A DNA stretch of 7,816 bases from an uncultured Hungatella sp. GTDB lineage: Bacteria > Bacillota > Clostridia > Lachnospirales > Lachnospiraceae. Of this stretch, positions 1-6,585 are shown one piece after another. Every line of letters begins with the position of its first letter. Within the stretch, counting starts at the first letter, position 1. The stretch lies in the NCBI GenBank assembly GCA_910585645.1, contig CAJUFP010000050.1, positions 1 through 7,816 of the forward strand, in the 5' to 3' direction. The notes below the pieces were generated by a model. That model made no database searches. It had not been told where the DNA came from and was given only the letters and a program-made list of their open reading frames with translations. Both the position numbers and the translations under genes were made by a program.

Positions 1-155
1 TTTGGCATATCTGAACCCGGACGGGACATCTCTCCTTCTCTGTCTGGCCCCACGATATTCTCGCCCCCTTTGCTCACTCAATTATACACCAATTTCGCGC
101 AGGAAATCCTCCTTAAGCTCCCAAATAAGTCACGCCAATCTACGCTCATCCCTTT
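1..155. other. Left-end intergenic stretch, no convincing gene
   Basis: This stretch lies downstream of the minus-strand EAL gene and I see no gene in it that I can defend. No hairpin with a T-tract that would end the EAL transcript is visible. On the minus strand there is a TATAAT (81-86) without a matching -35 box. There is also an AAGGAGG (108-114), and a purine-rich stretch just before an ATG (27-29) that could start a gene running off the left edge. Forward reading frames through here run on into the antisense of the EAL gene and look like shadows. Confidence 0.5.
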
Positions 156-3068
156 TTAGAAATTCGCCGCCGCCCCTGCCAGCTTCTTCTCAAACTCCTC
201 CTCAGGCACAGGCTTTGCGTACCGGTATCCCTGGGCCACGCAGGCTCCGATTTCCCGCATCAGCTCCACATCCGCGTCCGTTTCCACTCCCTCGCACACG
301 ATCTGCGCGCCCAGTTCCGACGCAAGGTCCACAATGCTCTTCATGATTTTTACCTGTCTGTCCCGATCTTTCTGGTTTAAGAGGAACGAGCGGTCCAGCT
401 TGATCACAGAAGCCGGGATTTTCTCGATGACGCCCAGGGACGAGTAGCCGGAGCCGAAATCGTCGATGGAAAGGCGGATGCCCCTGGCGTGAAGGTCGTC
501 AAGGGTCTGCTTGGCGATCTTTTCCTGCAGCTCCTCCATAACAAGGGTCTCCGTGATCTCCACCTCAATAAGTTCTCTGGGGATGCCGTACTGGTCAAGG
601 ACTTCCTCAAACTGCCGCACGAACCCGTCCTTGATAAAGTGGAGCCTGGAGAAATTGCAGGAGATGGTCACCACAGGAAGGCCCAGGTCCAGGCGTTTGC
701 GCAGCATCCTGCACACGCACCGGAGCACAAAGAAATCAATGTCCGTCACCTTTCCGGTCTCCTCATAGTAAGGCACAAAGAAGCCGGGAGACCGGACAGC
801 TCCCTGGGCTGTGGGATCCAAAAACCGCACCAGAGCCTCAGCCCCCACGATCTGCTCCGTGTTCACATCTGTCTTGGCCTGATAATAGGTGGCAAAGTTT
901 CCGTCAATGTCAACGGAATCCAGAAGATTTTCCCGGTCGTGGCGCTCCATGATCGCCTTCTCTAGGGACTCGTCATAGACCATAATCCGCTGGGCGCTGT
1001 TCTCGTGGATAAAATCAATGGCCTGGCTGGCGCACACCATAGCCCCCCGCAGGTCATCGCTGCCTTTGGGAATGTAATACACGCCCACCTGCAGCTCAAC
1101 CCGGTTTCCCGTACACTGCAAAATCCGGTCCTCTGTGGAAGCCACCATATTTTTAAGCCTGCTTAACGTATCATTGTTGTCCGCGCAGAGCATGAGGACA
1201 AAGTGGTCCCCGTCAGCTTTGGCGTAAAACTCCTCCTTGCTGATGATGCTGCGGGAGAAAGAGTCTGCCATGGCCTTTAAAAGCTTCTGGCCGCTGCTCC
1301 AGCCGTACACCACCTTGTACCGTTGAAACTGGGAGATATCTACATAGGCAATGGCGTACCGGGACTTTGAGCGGTCCGCGTTCAGGGCCTGCTTGCCCCA
1401 GTACAGCAGGTGGTTCAGATTCCAGATATCCGTCTCCACATCTTTGTACATCAGATTTTGTATCTTCCTGCTGTCCCTGACAATGTGGGAGGCCGCCAGA
1501 ATGACAGCCGCTATGACGCAGAGCAGGATAAAAATAATGGCGGCGCTGTGGTTCTGGATAAACTGCGCCAAGCTGGTCATGGAGTGGATGTTGTGCTCCA
1601 GCATGTAATCGTTGGCAGCCTTGGCGTCAATGGTGAGGATGGTCTTGTTCAGGATACCAGCAAGGTGCTGGTCATCGCTCCGTAACGTCAGCGCTATGCC
1701 GTGTTCCCCGTTGAGCACGCTCCGGACTTCCAGATCATAGTAGCGCATCTGGGAGCTTAAGAGATACTCCGCCAGGTAGCCGTCGCACAGGGCGGCGTCC
1801 GCCTTCTTATCCTTCACCGCGTCCAGGCACTGCTGCTGGGTGTCATAGGCGACCAGGGAAAGGTTTTCCAGGTTTACCATCTCGGCGGCGTCGGCGGCCA
1901 GGTAGGAGACTGTGGCCAGAGTCTCCATGCTGCTTAACTCCCGGTTTTCCTTCATCAGCAGAACCAGGGGAATCTGGGTGTAATCCTTCATCCGCGTCAG
2001 ACCAGGCGGGTCTATGTTTTCCTCTTTCTCCACGCTGTAGGACATGATGTCAATGGTTTTGTCGGCCAGGGCCTGTCTTGCCTGGCTCTCGCTGTCCACC
2101 TTCTTCCAGGACAGAGTCAGCCCCGCCACGGCGGCAGCGCCCTCCATCAGATCTCTGGTCAGACCTTTGCACTCCCCGTCCTCCTCATAGAGGAAGGGGT
2201 AATAGCCGTCCAGATATCCTACGGTGACCCGTCCGGCCTGGGCAATGTAATTTTTTTCCGCGGTGGTAAATACAATGGTCTTATCCAGGCGGCTCTGATA
2301 AAACTTGTTCATCAGCTTGGTCTCCAGCTCCGGCGCGTTCATCTTCAGGTCCGCGATGGCGTAGTTTAACTCCCGCAGCACGTCCTCATTGCCCGGGTAG
2401 GTGATATAGTAGAAAGGTCTTGGGGCAAAACGCCCCACCAGGCGCTGGCCCTCCTTGATCTCCATGAAGGTGTGGACCATGGCGTCGATCTGTCCAGCCT
2501 CCAGAGCCTCCAGAAGCTGGGCCGTGGAATTGTACTCCCGTATCTTGGGAGAAAGGACACCGTTGTCAGAGAGGTATTGGAGAAATTCGTCTCTGCGCAC
2601 ATAGGTTTTCACCATGCCGAAGGTAACGGACTTCATGGCCTCAAAATCCTCATAGGCTAAGGAGCTGTCAGGGGTGGTGGCAATGATGCCAAAGGTGTAG
2701 CCACTGGGCAGCTCCGCGTAATCATAGATGGCGGCCCGCTGGGGAGAATACTGGGCCGTTCCCACCAGGTCCACCTTTTTGTCCTTCAAAAGCTCCAGGG
2801 CAGCGTCCCAGCTATCACAGTCCACATACTGAACCTCCCAGTCCGCATAGCGGCACAGTTCGTCCAGGTACTCCACGTCCATACCCGAACACGTGCCGTC
2901 CGCCTCTCTTACATTGTACCCGTTCATGGGGAAGAAGGCCACTTTCACGGTCCGCTTCTCCTTCCCGTAGACAGGAAGCGGGGCAAGCCCGCCTAACATA
3001 CATACCGCAAGGGCAAAGCTCAAGAAGACTGCCAGTCTTTTTTTGAATCCGGTGTCATTCATATCCAT
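156..3068 (-). CDS. Two-SBP sensor, degenerate GGDEF, EAL phosphodiesterase (c-di-GMP)
   Basis: Predicted membrane-bound c-di-GMP phosphodiesterase of 970 residues. Residues about 9-35 form a signal sequence (FKKR followed by a hydrophobic core). Residues 40-260 and 278-495 resemble two bacterial family 3 solute-binding domains, as used for amino acids and other small polar ligands. Residues 509-530 form a transmembrane helix, so the sensing domains should lie outside the cell. The GGDEF-like domain (about 540-700) has DGDHF at 619-623 in place of GGDEF, so cyclase activity is unlikely. The EAL domain (about 710-965) keeps its expected catalytic set: E744 in EAL, N805, E837, D869-D870 in the DDFGSGYSS segment, K890, E926 and Q946. 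It should hydrolyse c-di-GMP to pGpG; that the ligand controls it is inference. The start is uncertain: a second Met two codons in (3060-3062) sits 8 nt from the AAGGA and may be the true start. The gene is divergent from the purine operon. Confidence 0.9.
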   Translation of the reverse strand: MDMNDTGFKKRLAVFLSFALAVCMLGGLAPLPVYGKEKRTVKVAFFPMNGYNVREADGTCSGMDVEYLDELCRYADWEVQYVDCDSWDAALELLKDKKVDLVGTAQYSPQRAAIYDYAELPSGYTFGIIATTPDSSLAYEDFEAMKSVTFGMVKTYVRRDEFLQYLSDNGVLSPKIREYNSTAQLLEALEAGQIDAMVHTFMEIKEGQRLVGRFAPRPFYYITYPGNEDVLRELNYAIADLKMNAPELETKLMNKFYQSRLDKTIVFTTAEKNYIAQAGRVTVGYLDGYYPFLYEEDGECKGLTRDLMEGAAAVAGLTLSWKKVDSESQARQALADKTIDIMSYSVEKEENIDPPGLTRMKDYTQIPLVLLMKENRELSSMETLATVSYLAADAAEMVNLENLSLVAYDTQQQCLDAVKDKKADAALCDGYLAEYLLSSQMRYYDLEVRSVLNGEHGIALTLRSDDQHLAGILNKTILTIDAKAANDYMLEHNIHSMTSLAQFIQNHSAAIIFILLCVIAAVILAASHIVRDSRKIQNLMYKDVETDIWNLNHLLYWGKQALNADRSKSRYAIAYVDISQFQRYKVVYGWSSGQKLLKAMADSFSRSIISKEEFYAKADGDHFVLMLCADNNDTLSRLKNMVASTEDRILQCTGNRVELQVGVYYIPKGSDDLRGAMVCASQAIDFIHENSAQRIMVYDESLEKAIMERHDRENLLDSVDIDGNFATYYQAKTDVNTEQIVGAEALVRFLDPTAQGAVRSPGFFVPYYEETGKVTDIDFFVLRCVCRMLRKRLDLGLPVVTISCNFSRLHFIKDGFVRQFEEVLDQYGIPRELIEVEITETLVMEELQEKIAKQTLDDLHARGIRLSIDDFGSGYSSLGVIEKIPASVIKLDRSFLLNQKDRDRQVKIMKSIVDLASELGAQIVCEGVETDADVELMREIGACVAQGYRYAKPVPEEEFEKKLAGAAANF

Positions 3069-3183
3069 ATTCCTTTCCTGCGTATTCTGTTATCCATGTT
3101 TTGGAGCGTGTTTGAACAAAGTGTTCTGCCAGAATTGTATGAGAATATTTTACAAATACGCCCGAACGTGATCTCTGTCTTCT

Positions 3184-3192
3184 ATTGTATCA
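3184..3192 (-). promoter_or_regulatory. Possible extended -10 promoter for the EAL gene
   Basis: On the minus strand the sequence reads TGATACAAT, an extended -10 pattern (TG-N-TACAAT, 5 of 6 matches to TATAAT). No good -35 hexamer lies 17 bp further upstream. Transcription would start near 3177 and leave a leader of about 110 nt before the EAL gene. A second ATTGTA on the plus strand (3134-3139) gives another minus-strand TACAAT but lacks the TG. This is a weak call. Confidence 0.3.
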
Positions 3193-3214
3193 AATTGCGG
3201 GCCTCATGGCTATA

Positions 3215-3230
3215 CCTTTTTCAAAAAAGG
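3215..3230. repeat. A/T-tract palindrome just upstream of the purine promoter
   Basis: CCTTTTT and AAAAAGG form 7-bp inverted arms around a 2-base centre. The palindrome ends two bases before the -35 box of the riboswitch promoter. It could act as an UP-like element that contacts RNA polymerase, or as an operator. It is not followed by a T-tract in a useful direction, so a terminator is less likely. The palindrome is seen directly; its role is inferred. Confidence 0.4.
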
Positions 3231-3232
3231 AC

Positions 3233-3261
3233 TTGCAATCCCGCCGGGAATCGGATATGAT
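3233..3261 (+). promoter_or_regulatory. Sigma-A promoter for the ZTP riboswitch / purine operon
   Basis: The -35 box is TTGCAA (3233-3238, 4 of 6 matches) and the -10 box is TATGAT (3256-3261, 5 of 6 matches), with a 17-bp spacer. Transcription should start at about 3267-3268, immediately before the first aptamer helix at 3271. That fit between promoter and aptamer supports both calls. Confidence 0.7.
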
Positions 3262-3269
3262 GAAACAAG

Positions 3270-3338
3270 AGCGTGCGACTGGCGGAAATGTGGAGGACCA
3301 CAGGGGAGCACGTAATAAAAGAAGCCGACCGCCTGGGC
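3270..3338 (+). promoter_or_regulatory. ZTP (pfl) riboswitch aptamer
   Basis: This matches the pfl/ZTP motif in order and spacing. Helix P1 pairs 3272-3276 (CGTGC) with 3308-3312 (GCACG). The conserved GACTGGCG occurs at 3277-3284. Helix P2 pairs TGTGG (3289-3293) with CCACA (3298-3302) around an AGGA loop. The conserved GGGGAGC follows at 3303-3309. After an A-rich linker comes the hallmark CCGCCTGGGC (3329-3338). The GGCG at 3281-3284 can pair with CGCC at 3330-3333 to make the family's pseudoknot, and GCC (3324-3326) can pair with GGC (3336-3338) for P3. Known members bind ZTP or ZMP and switch on purine and one-carbon genes when 10-formyl-THF is short. Here the downstream pair uses ZMP as substrate, which supports the call. 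Confidence 0.93.
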
Positions 3339-3367
3339 GTCATCTCAAGGGACGTCCAGGCCTTTTT
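3331..3367 (+). terminator. Riboswitch expression-platform terminator
   Basis: An 11-bp stem pairs 3331-3341 with 3351-3361, with one G-U wobble and a 9-nt loop. It is followed by C and five Ts (3363-3367). The 5' arm reuses GCCTGGGC of the aptamer, so the ZTP-bound fold (pseudoknot and P3) and the terminator cannot form together. This predicts an ON switch: ligand gives read-through, no ligand gives termination. Confidence 0.88.
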
Positions 3368-3488
3368 GCGTCTGCCAGGGAGAAGACCCGAAGCGGGGCT
3401 TGCGGGGCGCGGGGCTGAAAGCGGGTTTGGGCCCGGCAAAGGCGGCAGGAAGTATGGCATACAACACTGGATACAAGGAGGAGATAAC
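3368..3488 (+). other. G-rich leader between riboswitch terminator and purO, with RBS
   Basis: About 120 nt of transcribed leader. It is G-rich and can form small hairpins, for example CCCG-AAG-CGGG (3387-3397) and CGGG paired with CCCG (3422-3425 with 3432-3435). A 12-codon ORF (3454-3492, MAYNTGYKEEIT) ends in a TGA that overlaps the purO ATG as ATGA; its own ribosome site is weak. The strong AAGGAGG at 3475-3481 lies 7 nt before the ATG at 3489 and sets the purO start. A longer reading frame running upstream through the riboswitch is therefore not the real protein. Confidence 0.6.
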
Positions 3489-4205
3489 ATGAAGATGCTG
3501 AATCTGGCAGAGGAGTTGAAAGGCAATCCCTACCCGGGGAGGGGAATCATCATAGGAAAGACCCCTGACGGGACAAAGGCGGTTACCGCCTATTTTATCA
3601 TGGGGAGAAGCGCCAACAGCAGGAACCGGGTGTTTGTGACAGAGGGGGAGGGGATCCGCACAGAGGCCTTCGACCCGTCCAAGATGGAGGACCCAAGCCT
3701 GATCATCTACGCCCCGGTGCGGGTTCTGGGCAACAAGACCATTGTGACCAACGGAGATCAGACGGACACCATCTATGAGGGCATGGACCGGCAGATGACC
3801 TTTGAGCAGTCTCTGCGCTCCAGGGAATTTGAGCCGGACGGGCCAAACTATACCCCAAGGATATCCGGAATCATGCACATTGAGAACGGAACCTACAATT
3901 ACGCCATGTCCATTTTAAAGAGCAACAACGGGGATCCGGGAAGCTGCAACCGTTACACCTTTGCCTACAACAACCCGGCTGCCGGGGAGGGCCATTTCAT
4001 CCACACCTACATGGGGGACGGCGACCCGCTGCCAAGCTTTGAGGGGGAGCCTAAGCTGGTGGGGATTTTGGATTCCATGGAGGAATTTACGGACATGGTG
4101 TGGGAGAGCCTGAATGAGGATAATAAAGTTTCCCTGTTTGTCAGGTACATTGATATTGCCGCCGGAACCTGCACAAGCAGGATTGTGAACAAGAACGAAA
4201 AATAA
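3489..4205 (+). CDS. purO: IMP cyclohydrolase, PurO type
   Basis: Predicted enzyme for the last step of de novo IMP synthesis: ring closure of FAICAR to IMP in the cytoplasm. The 238 residues resemble the IMP_cyclohyd (PurO) family, first described in archaea and also found in Clostridia. They are unrelated to the cyclohydrolase half of bacterial PurH. Family-like segments are NPYPGRGI at 13-20, the GRSANSRNR stretch at 39-47, PNYTPRISG at 119-127 and NNGDPGSCNRYTF near 146-158. The length fits a complete single-domain protein. The start follows an AAGGAGG at 7 nt spacing. It is the first gene after the ZTP riboswitch, and the next gene, 16 nt downstream, makes its substrate. That pairing supports the assignment, which rests on recalled family motifs. 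Confidence 0.88.
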   Translation: MKMLNLAEELKGNPYPGRGIIIGKTPDGTKAVTAYFIMGRSANSRNRVFVTEGEGIRTEAFDPSKMEDPSLIIYAPVRVLGNKTIVTNGDQTDTIYEGMDRQMTFEQSLRSREFEPDGPNYTPRISGIMHIENGTYNYAMSILKSNNGDPGSCNRYTFAYNNPAAGEGHFIHTYMGDGDPLPSFEGEPKLVGILDSMEEFTDMVWESLNEDNKVSLFVRYIDIAAGTCTSRIVNKNEK

Positions 4206-4221
4206 GGAGGATATCTGCCAA

Positions 4222-5400
4222 ATGAAAGAACTGGAACTGAAATACGGCTGCAACCCGAATCAGAAGCCGTCCCGGGTCTATATGGAGGGGGACAAAGATC
4301 TGCCGATTACGGTGCTTGGGGGAAAGCCGGGGTACATTAATTTTCTGGACGCGTTTAACGGCTGGCAGTTGGTGCGGGAATTAAAGGCTGCCACAGGCCT
4401 TCCGGCTGCCGCGTCTTTTAAGCATGTGTCCCCGGCCGGGGCCGCGGTGGGGCTGCCTCTTGACGAGACTCTCAAAAAGATCTACTGGGTAGACGACATG
4501 GGGGATTTGTCGCCCCTTGCCTGTGCCTACGCCAGAGCCAGGGGGGCTGACCGGATGTCCTCTTTCGGCGATTTTATTTCCCTGTCCGATATCTGCGACG
4601 TGGATACGGCCCGGCTTGTGAAGCGGGAAGTGTCCGACGGGATTATTGCCCCGGGGTATGAGCCGGAGGCTTTAAAGATTCTCCAGGAGAAGAAAAAGGG
4701 CAATTACTGCGTCATCCAGATCGACGAGACTTACGTACCGGCGGCACTGGAGCGCAAGCAGGTGTTCGGCATCACCTTTGAGCAGGGGAGAAATGACCTG
4801 GATATTAACGAGCAGCTATTAGCTAACGTGGTCACAGAGAACAAGGAGCTTCCGGCGGCAGCCAAAAGAGATCTGATGATCTCCCTGATCACGCTGAAAT
4901 ACACCCAGTCCAATTCCGTGTGCTACGCAAAAGACGGCCAGGCCATCGGCATCGGCGCGGGGCAGCAGTCCAGAGTCCACTGCACCAGGCTTGCGGGCAA
5001 CAAGGCGGACAACTGGTTTCTGCGGCAGGCTCCCCAGGTTCTGTCCCTTTCGTTTGTGGACGGTATCAAGAGGGCGGACCGGGACAATGCCATTGACGTG
5101 TACATTGGCGAGGAGTACATGGACGTGCTGGCGGACGGGGCCTGGGAGAAGACTTTTCAGGTAAAGCCCCCTGTGTTTACCAGGGAGGAGAAGCGGGCGT
5201 GGCTTGACAAGATGAAAGGCGTCGCCCTTGGCTCTGACGCGTTCTTCCCCTTTGGCGATAATATCGAGAGGGCTCACAAAAGCGGCGTGGAGTATATCGC
5301 TCAGCCCGGCGGGTCTGTCAGGGACGACCAGGTGATCGAGACTTGCGACAAATACGGCATGGCTATGGCGTTTACGGGGATACGGCTGTTTCACCATTAA
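4222..5400 (+). CDS. purH: Stand-alone AICAR formyltransferase (PurH C-terminal-domain type)
   Basis: Predicted phosphoribosylaminoimidazolecarboxamide formyltransferase of 392 residues. It transfers a formyl group from 10-formyl-THF to AICAR (ZMP), giving FAICAR for the neighbouring cyclohydrolase. It corresponds only to the transformylase part of PurH; the N-terminal cyclohydrolase domain is absent. Visible motifs are KYGCNPNQ (7-14), the catalytic K67-H68 in SFKHVSPAGAAVG, LKYTQSN (225-231), GIGAGQQSR (243-251), SDAFFPF (338-344), PGGSVRD (362-368) and the C-terminal TGIRLFHH. An AAGGAGG (4204-4210) overlaps the purO stop and lies 11 nt before the ATG, so the two genes form an operon. The symbol purV has been used for such transformylase-only proteins. 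The gene ends 48 bases before the terminator stem. Confidence 0.95.
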   Translation: MKELELKYGCNPNQKPSRVYMEGDKDLPITVLGGKPGYINFLDAFNGWQLVRELKAATGLPAAASFKHVSPAGAAVGLPLDETLKKIYWVDDMGDLSPLACAYARARGADRMSSFGDFISLSDICDVDTARLVKREVSDGIIAPGYEPEALKILQEKKKGNYCVIQIDETYVPAALERKQVFGITFEQGRNDLDINEQLLANVVTENKELPAAAKRDLMISLITLKYTQSNSVCYAKDGQAIGIGAGQQSRVHCTRLAGNKADNWFLRQAPQVLSLSFVDGIKRADRDNAIDVYIGEEYMDVLADGAWEKTFQVKPPVFTREEKRAWLDKMKGVALGSDAFFPFGDNIERAHKSGVEYIAQPGGSVRDDQVIETCDKYGMAMAFTGIRLFHH

Positions 5401-5448
5401 GAATCAGGGCAACAGCGGGAAAATTGCATAAAGATTATGACGGATAGT

Positions 5449-5496
5449 CGGGAGAGTATTGTTGTTAATATTGACAAAATACTCTCCTGTTTTTTT
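5449..5496 (+). terminator. Intrinsic terminator of the purine operon
   Basis: The stem pairs GGAGAGTATT (5451-5460) with AATACTCTCC (5478-5487), extended at the base by a G-U and a C-G pair. It is followed by a run of seven Ts (5490-5496). The 16-base loop core (5462-5477) is itself nearly palindromic, so the hairpin can continue inward past a one-base bulge. It separates the purine genes from the transporter operon. Confidence 0.9.
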
Positions 5497-5525
5497 GGAT
5501 TTATTTTGCAGAATAAATATGAAAA

Positions 5526-5542
5526 GAAAAATTTTATTTTTC
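5526..5542. repeat. A/T-rich inverted repeat upstream of the permease promoter
   Basis: GAAAAAT and ATTTTTC form 7-bp arms around TTT. The repeat lies 9 bases before the -35 box, within a strongly AT-rich stretch of about 100 bases. An UP-like element or an operator are both possible. It resembles, in position and make-up, the palindrome in front of the purine promoter. Confidence 0.35.
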
Positions 5543-5551
5543 CTGTTTTTG

Positions 5552-5580
5552 TTGACAAAAAATTTCTTTTAGAATATAAT
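5552..5580 (+). promoter_or_regulatory. Perfect-consensus sigma-A promoter for the permease operon
   Basis: TTGACA (5552-5557) and TATAAT (5575-5580) are separated by exactly 17 bp, matching consensus at all 12 positions. Transcription should start near 5587, leaving a leader of about 90 nt. Such a promoter would be strong unless repressed, and no clear catabolite-response (cre) site was found around it. Confidence 0.92.
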
Positions 5581-5618
5581 AAAACCACACAGGAAATCTA
5601 AGAATTAATTGTGCAGAA

Positions 5619-5634
5619 TGCCAGGAGACTGGCG
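5619..5634 (+). promoter_or_regulatory. Small leader hairpin with a GNRA tetraloop
   Basis: GCCAG (5620-5624) pairs with CTGGC (5629-5633) around the loop GAGA, a GNRA tetraloop, with a possible extra U-G pair at the base. It lies in the 5' leader of the permease transcript, about 24 nt before the ribosome site. It may stabilise the mRNA or dock with another RNA or protein. I do not recognise it as part of a known riboswitch. Confidence 0.45.
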
Positions 5635-5657
5635 GAGTAACAAAAAAGGCTGCAGAT

Positions 5658-5671
5658 AGGAGGATGAAAGG
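5658..5671 (+). promoter_or_regulatory. Ribosome binding region of the first permease gene
   Basis: AGGAGG (5658-5663) lies 13 nt before the chosen ATG at 5677, longer than usual. AAAGG (5667-5671) lies at 5 nt. An out-of-frame ATG at 5664 directly follows the AGGAGG. The ATG at 5677 is the best start because it opens the permease frame right before a typical N-terminus. Confidence 0.6.
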
Positions 5672-5676
5672 TCAAT

Positions 5677-6567
5677 ATGAGAAATTCAACACTAAAAAAG
5701 TCACTGAGCGGATATCTGTTTGTTCTCCCGCAGTTTCTGGTGTTTGCGGTGTTCACCATCTACCCTATTTTTGAGGGGTTCCGCATCAGCCTGTACCAGA
5801 CCGACGCGGTGAGGAACTCCTTTGTGGGACTGAAGAATTATGTGGATCTGTTTGCGGATCCGGTGTTTTTGAGGAGCGTGTGGAACACCCTGTTTTTGAC
5901 GGCGGTTGTCACCGTTGTGTCCCTGTTCATCGGCCTGACTGTGTCCATCGGTGTTTTTGACAAGGGCGGGGCCTACATATCGTTTATCCGGACCTGCTAT
6001 TATCTGCCGGTTGTGGTGTCCACAGTGGTCATGGCTATGATCTGGAGCTTTCTTTTGAACCCGGCCAGCGGCCTTATCCCCTACCTGATGAGGAACATGG
6101 GCATGGGGAACGTGAACCTTCTGGGGGATAAGCGGTATGTTCTGTGGATCATCGCCATTGTAACCATTGTGGCCAGCCTGGGTACCTGTATGATCATGTA
6201 CATAGCCGCCCTGGCGGGGATCTCCAGGGAGATGTTCGAGGCCGCGGAGATCGACGGGGCCACCAAGTTCCAGAGGGCTATTTACCTGATCATCCCCCTG
6301 GTAAAGCCCACGACCCTGTATCTGACAGTAACCCAGGTTATCAATATGCTGAAACTGTTCGTTATCGTACAGCTCTTGACAGACGGCGGCCCCAACAACG
6401 CGTCCATGACCATGATGTATTACCTGTACCGGAACGCTTTTAAGTACGATAAGGTCAATACGGCGGCAGCCATCGGCGTTTTGATGTTTTTGTTCGCCCT
6501 CATTATAACCCTTCCCCAGTTCAGGACCCTGGCGGGGATCGAGCCGAAAAAGAAAGCCAAAAATTAA
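5677..6567 (+). CDS. Carbohydrate ABC transporter permease, MalF/UgpA-like (CUT1)
   Basis: Inner-membrane subunit of a sugar importer, 296 residues, about six transmembrane helices (near 12-32, 72-93, 107-127, 155-178, 214-234 and 264-283). The cytoplasmic EAA loop that docks with the ATPase reads EAAEIDGA at 188-195 and is followed by IIPLVKP. The motif LTDGGPNNAS (234-243), followed by YYLYRNAF, is typical of MalF/UgpA-type permeases. The N-terminus (GYLFVLPQF then TIYPIF) also fits the family. It is the first gene of its operon, followed 18 nt later by its partner permease. The substrate cannot be read from the sequence; oligosaccharides, sugars or glycerol phosphate are all possible. Confidence 0.95.
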   Translation: MRNSTLKKSLSGYLFVLPQFLVFAVFTIYPIFEGFRISLYQTDAVRNSFVGLKNYVDLFADPVFLRSVWNTLFLTAVVTVVSLFIGLTVSIGVFDKGGAYISFIRTCYYLPVVVSTVVMAMIWSFLLNPASGLIPYLMRNMGMGNVNLLGDKRYVLWIIAIVTIVASLGTCMIMYIAALAGISREMFEAAEIDGATKFQRAIYLIIPLVKPTTLYLTVTQVINMLKLFVIVQLLTDGGPNNASMTMMYYLYRNAFKYDKVNTAAAIGVLMFLFALIITLPQFRTLAGIEPKKKAKN

Positions 6568-6585
6568 CACGGGAGGTAAAAAACT

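Noticed and set aside
1..29. Possible start of a minus-strand gene running off the left edge (MSRPGSDMP...)
   Set aside because: Only nine codons are visible and the purine-rich site is only about 2 nt from the ATG.
78..149. 23-residue minus-strand ORF right after the EAL stop, and a neighbouring frame reading WELKEDFLREIGV before a stop
   Set aside because: The AAAAGGG lies directly against the ATG, leaving no spacing, and the more protein-like stretch is in another frame closed by a TGA. It may be a remnant of a small gene but cannot be supported.
2..346. 114-residue forward reading frame at the left end
   Set aside because: It starts with TTG, has no ribosome site, has a Ser/Pro/Arg-rich composition, and over half is antisense to the well-supported EAL gene.
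3273..3488. N-terminal extension of the purO frame into the riboswitch
   Set aside because: It would translate the aptamer and terminator. The ATG at 3489 has a strong AAGGAGG at ideal spacing and opens the family-like protein.
5471..5499. A second promoter using the TTGACA in the terminator loop (5471-5476)
   Set aside because: No acceptable -10 box lies 16-18 bp downstream; that stretch is the terminator T-tract.
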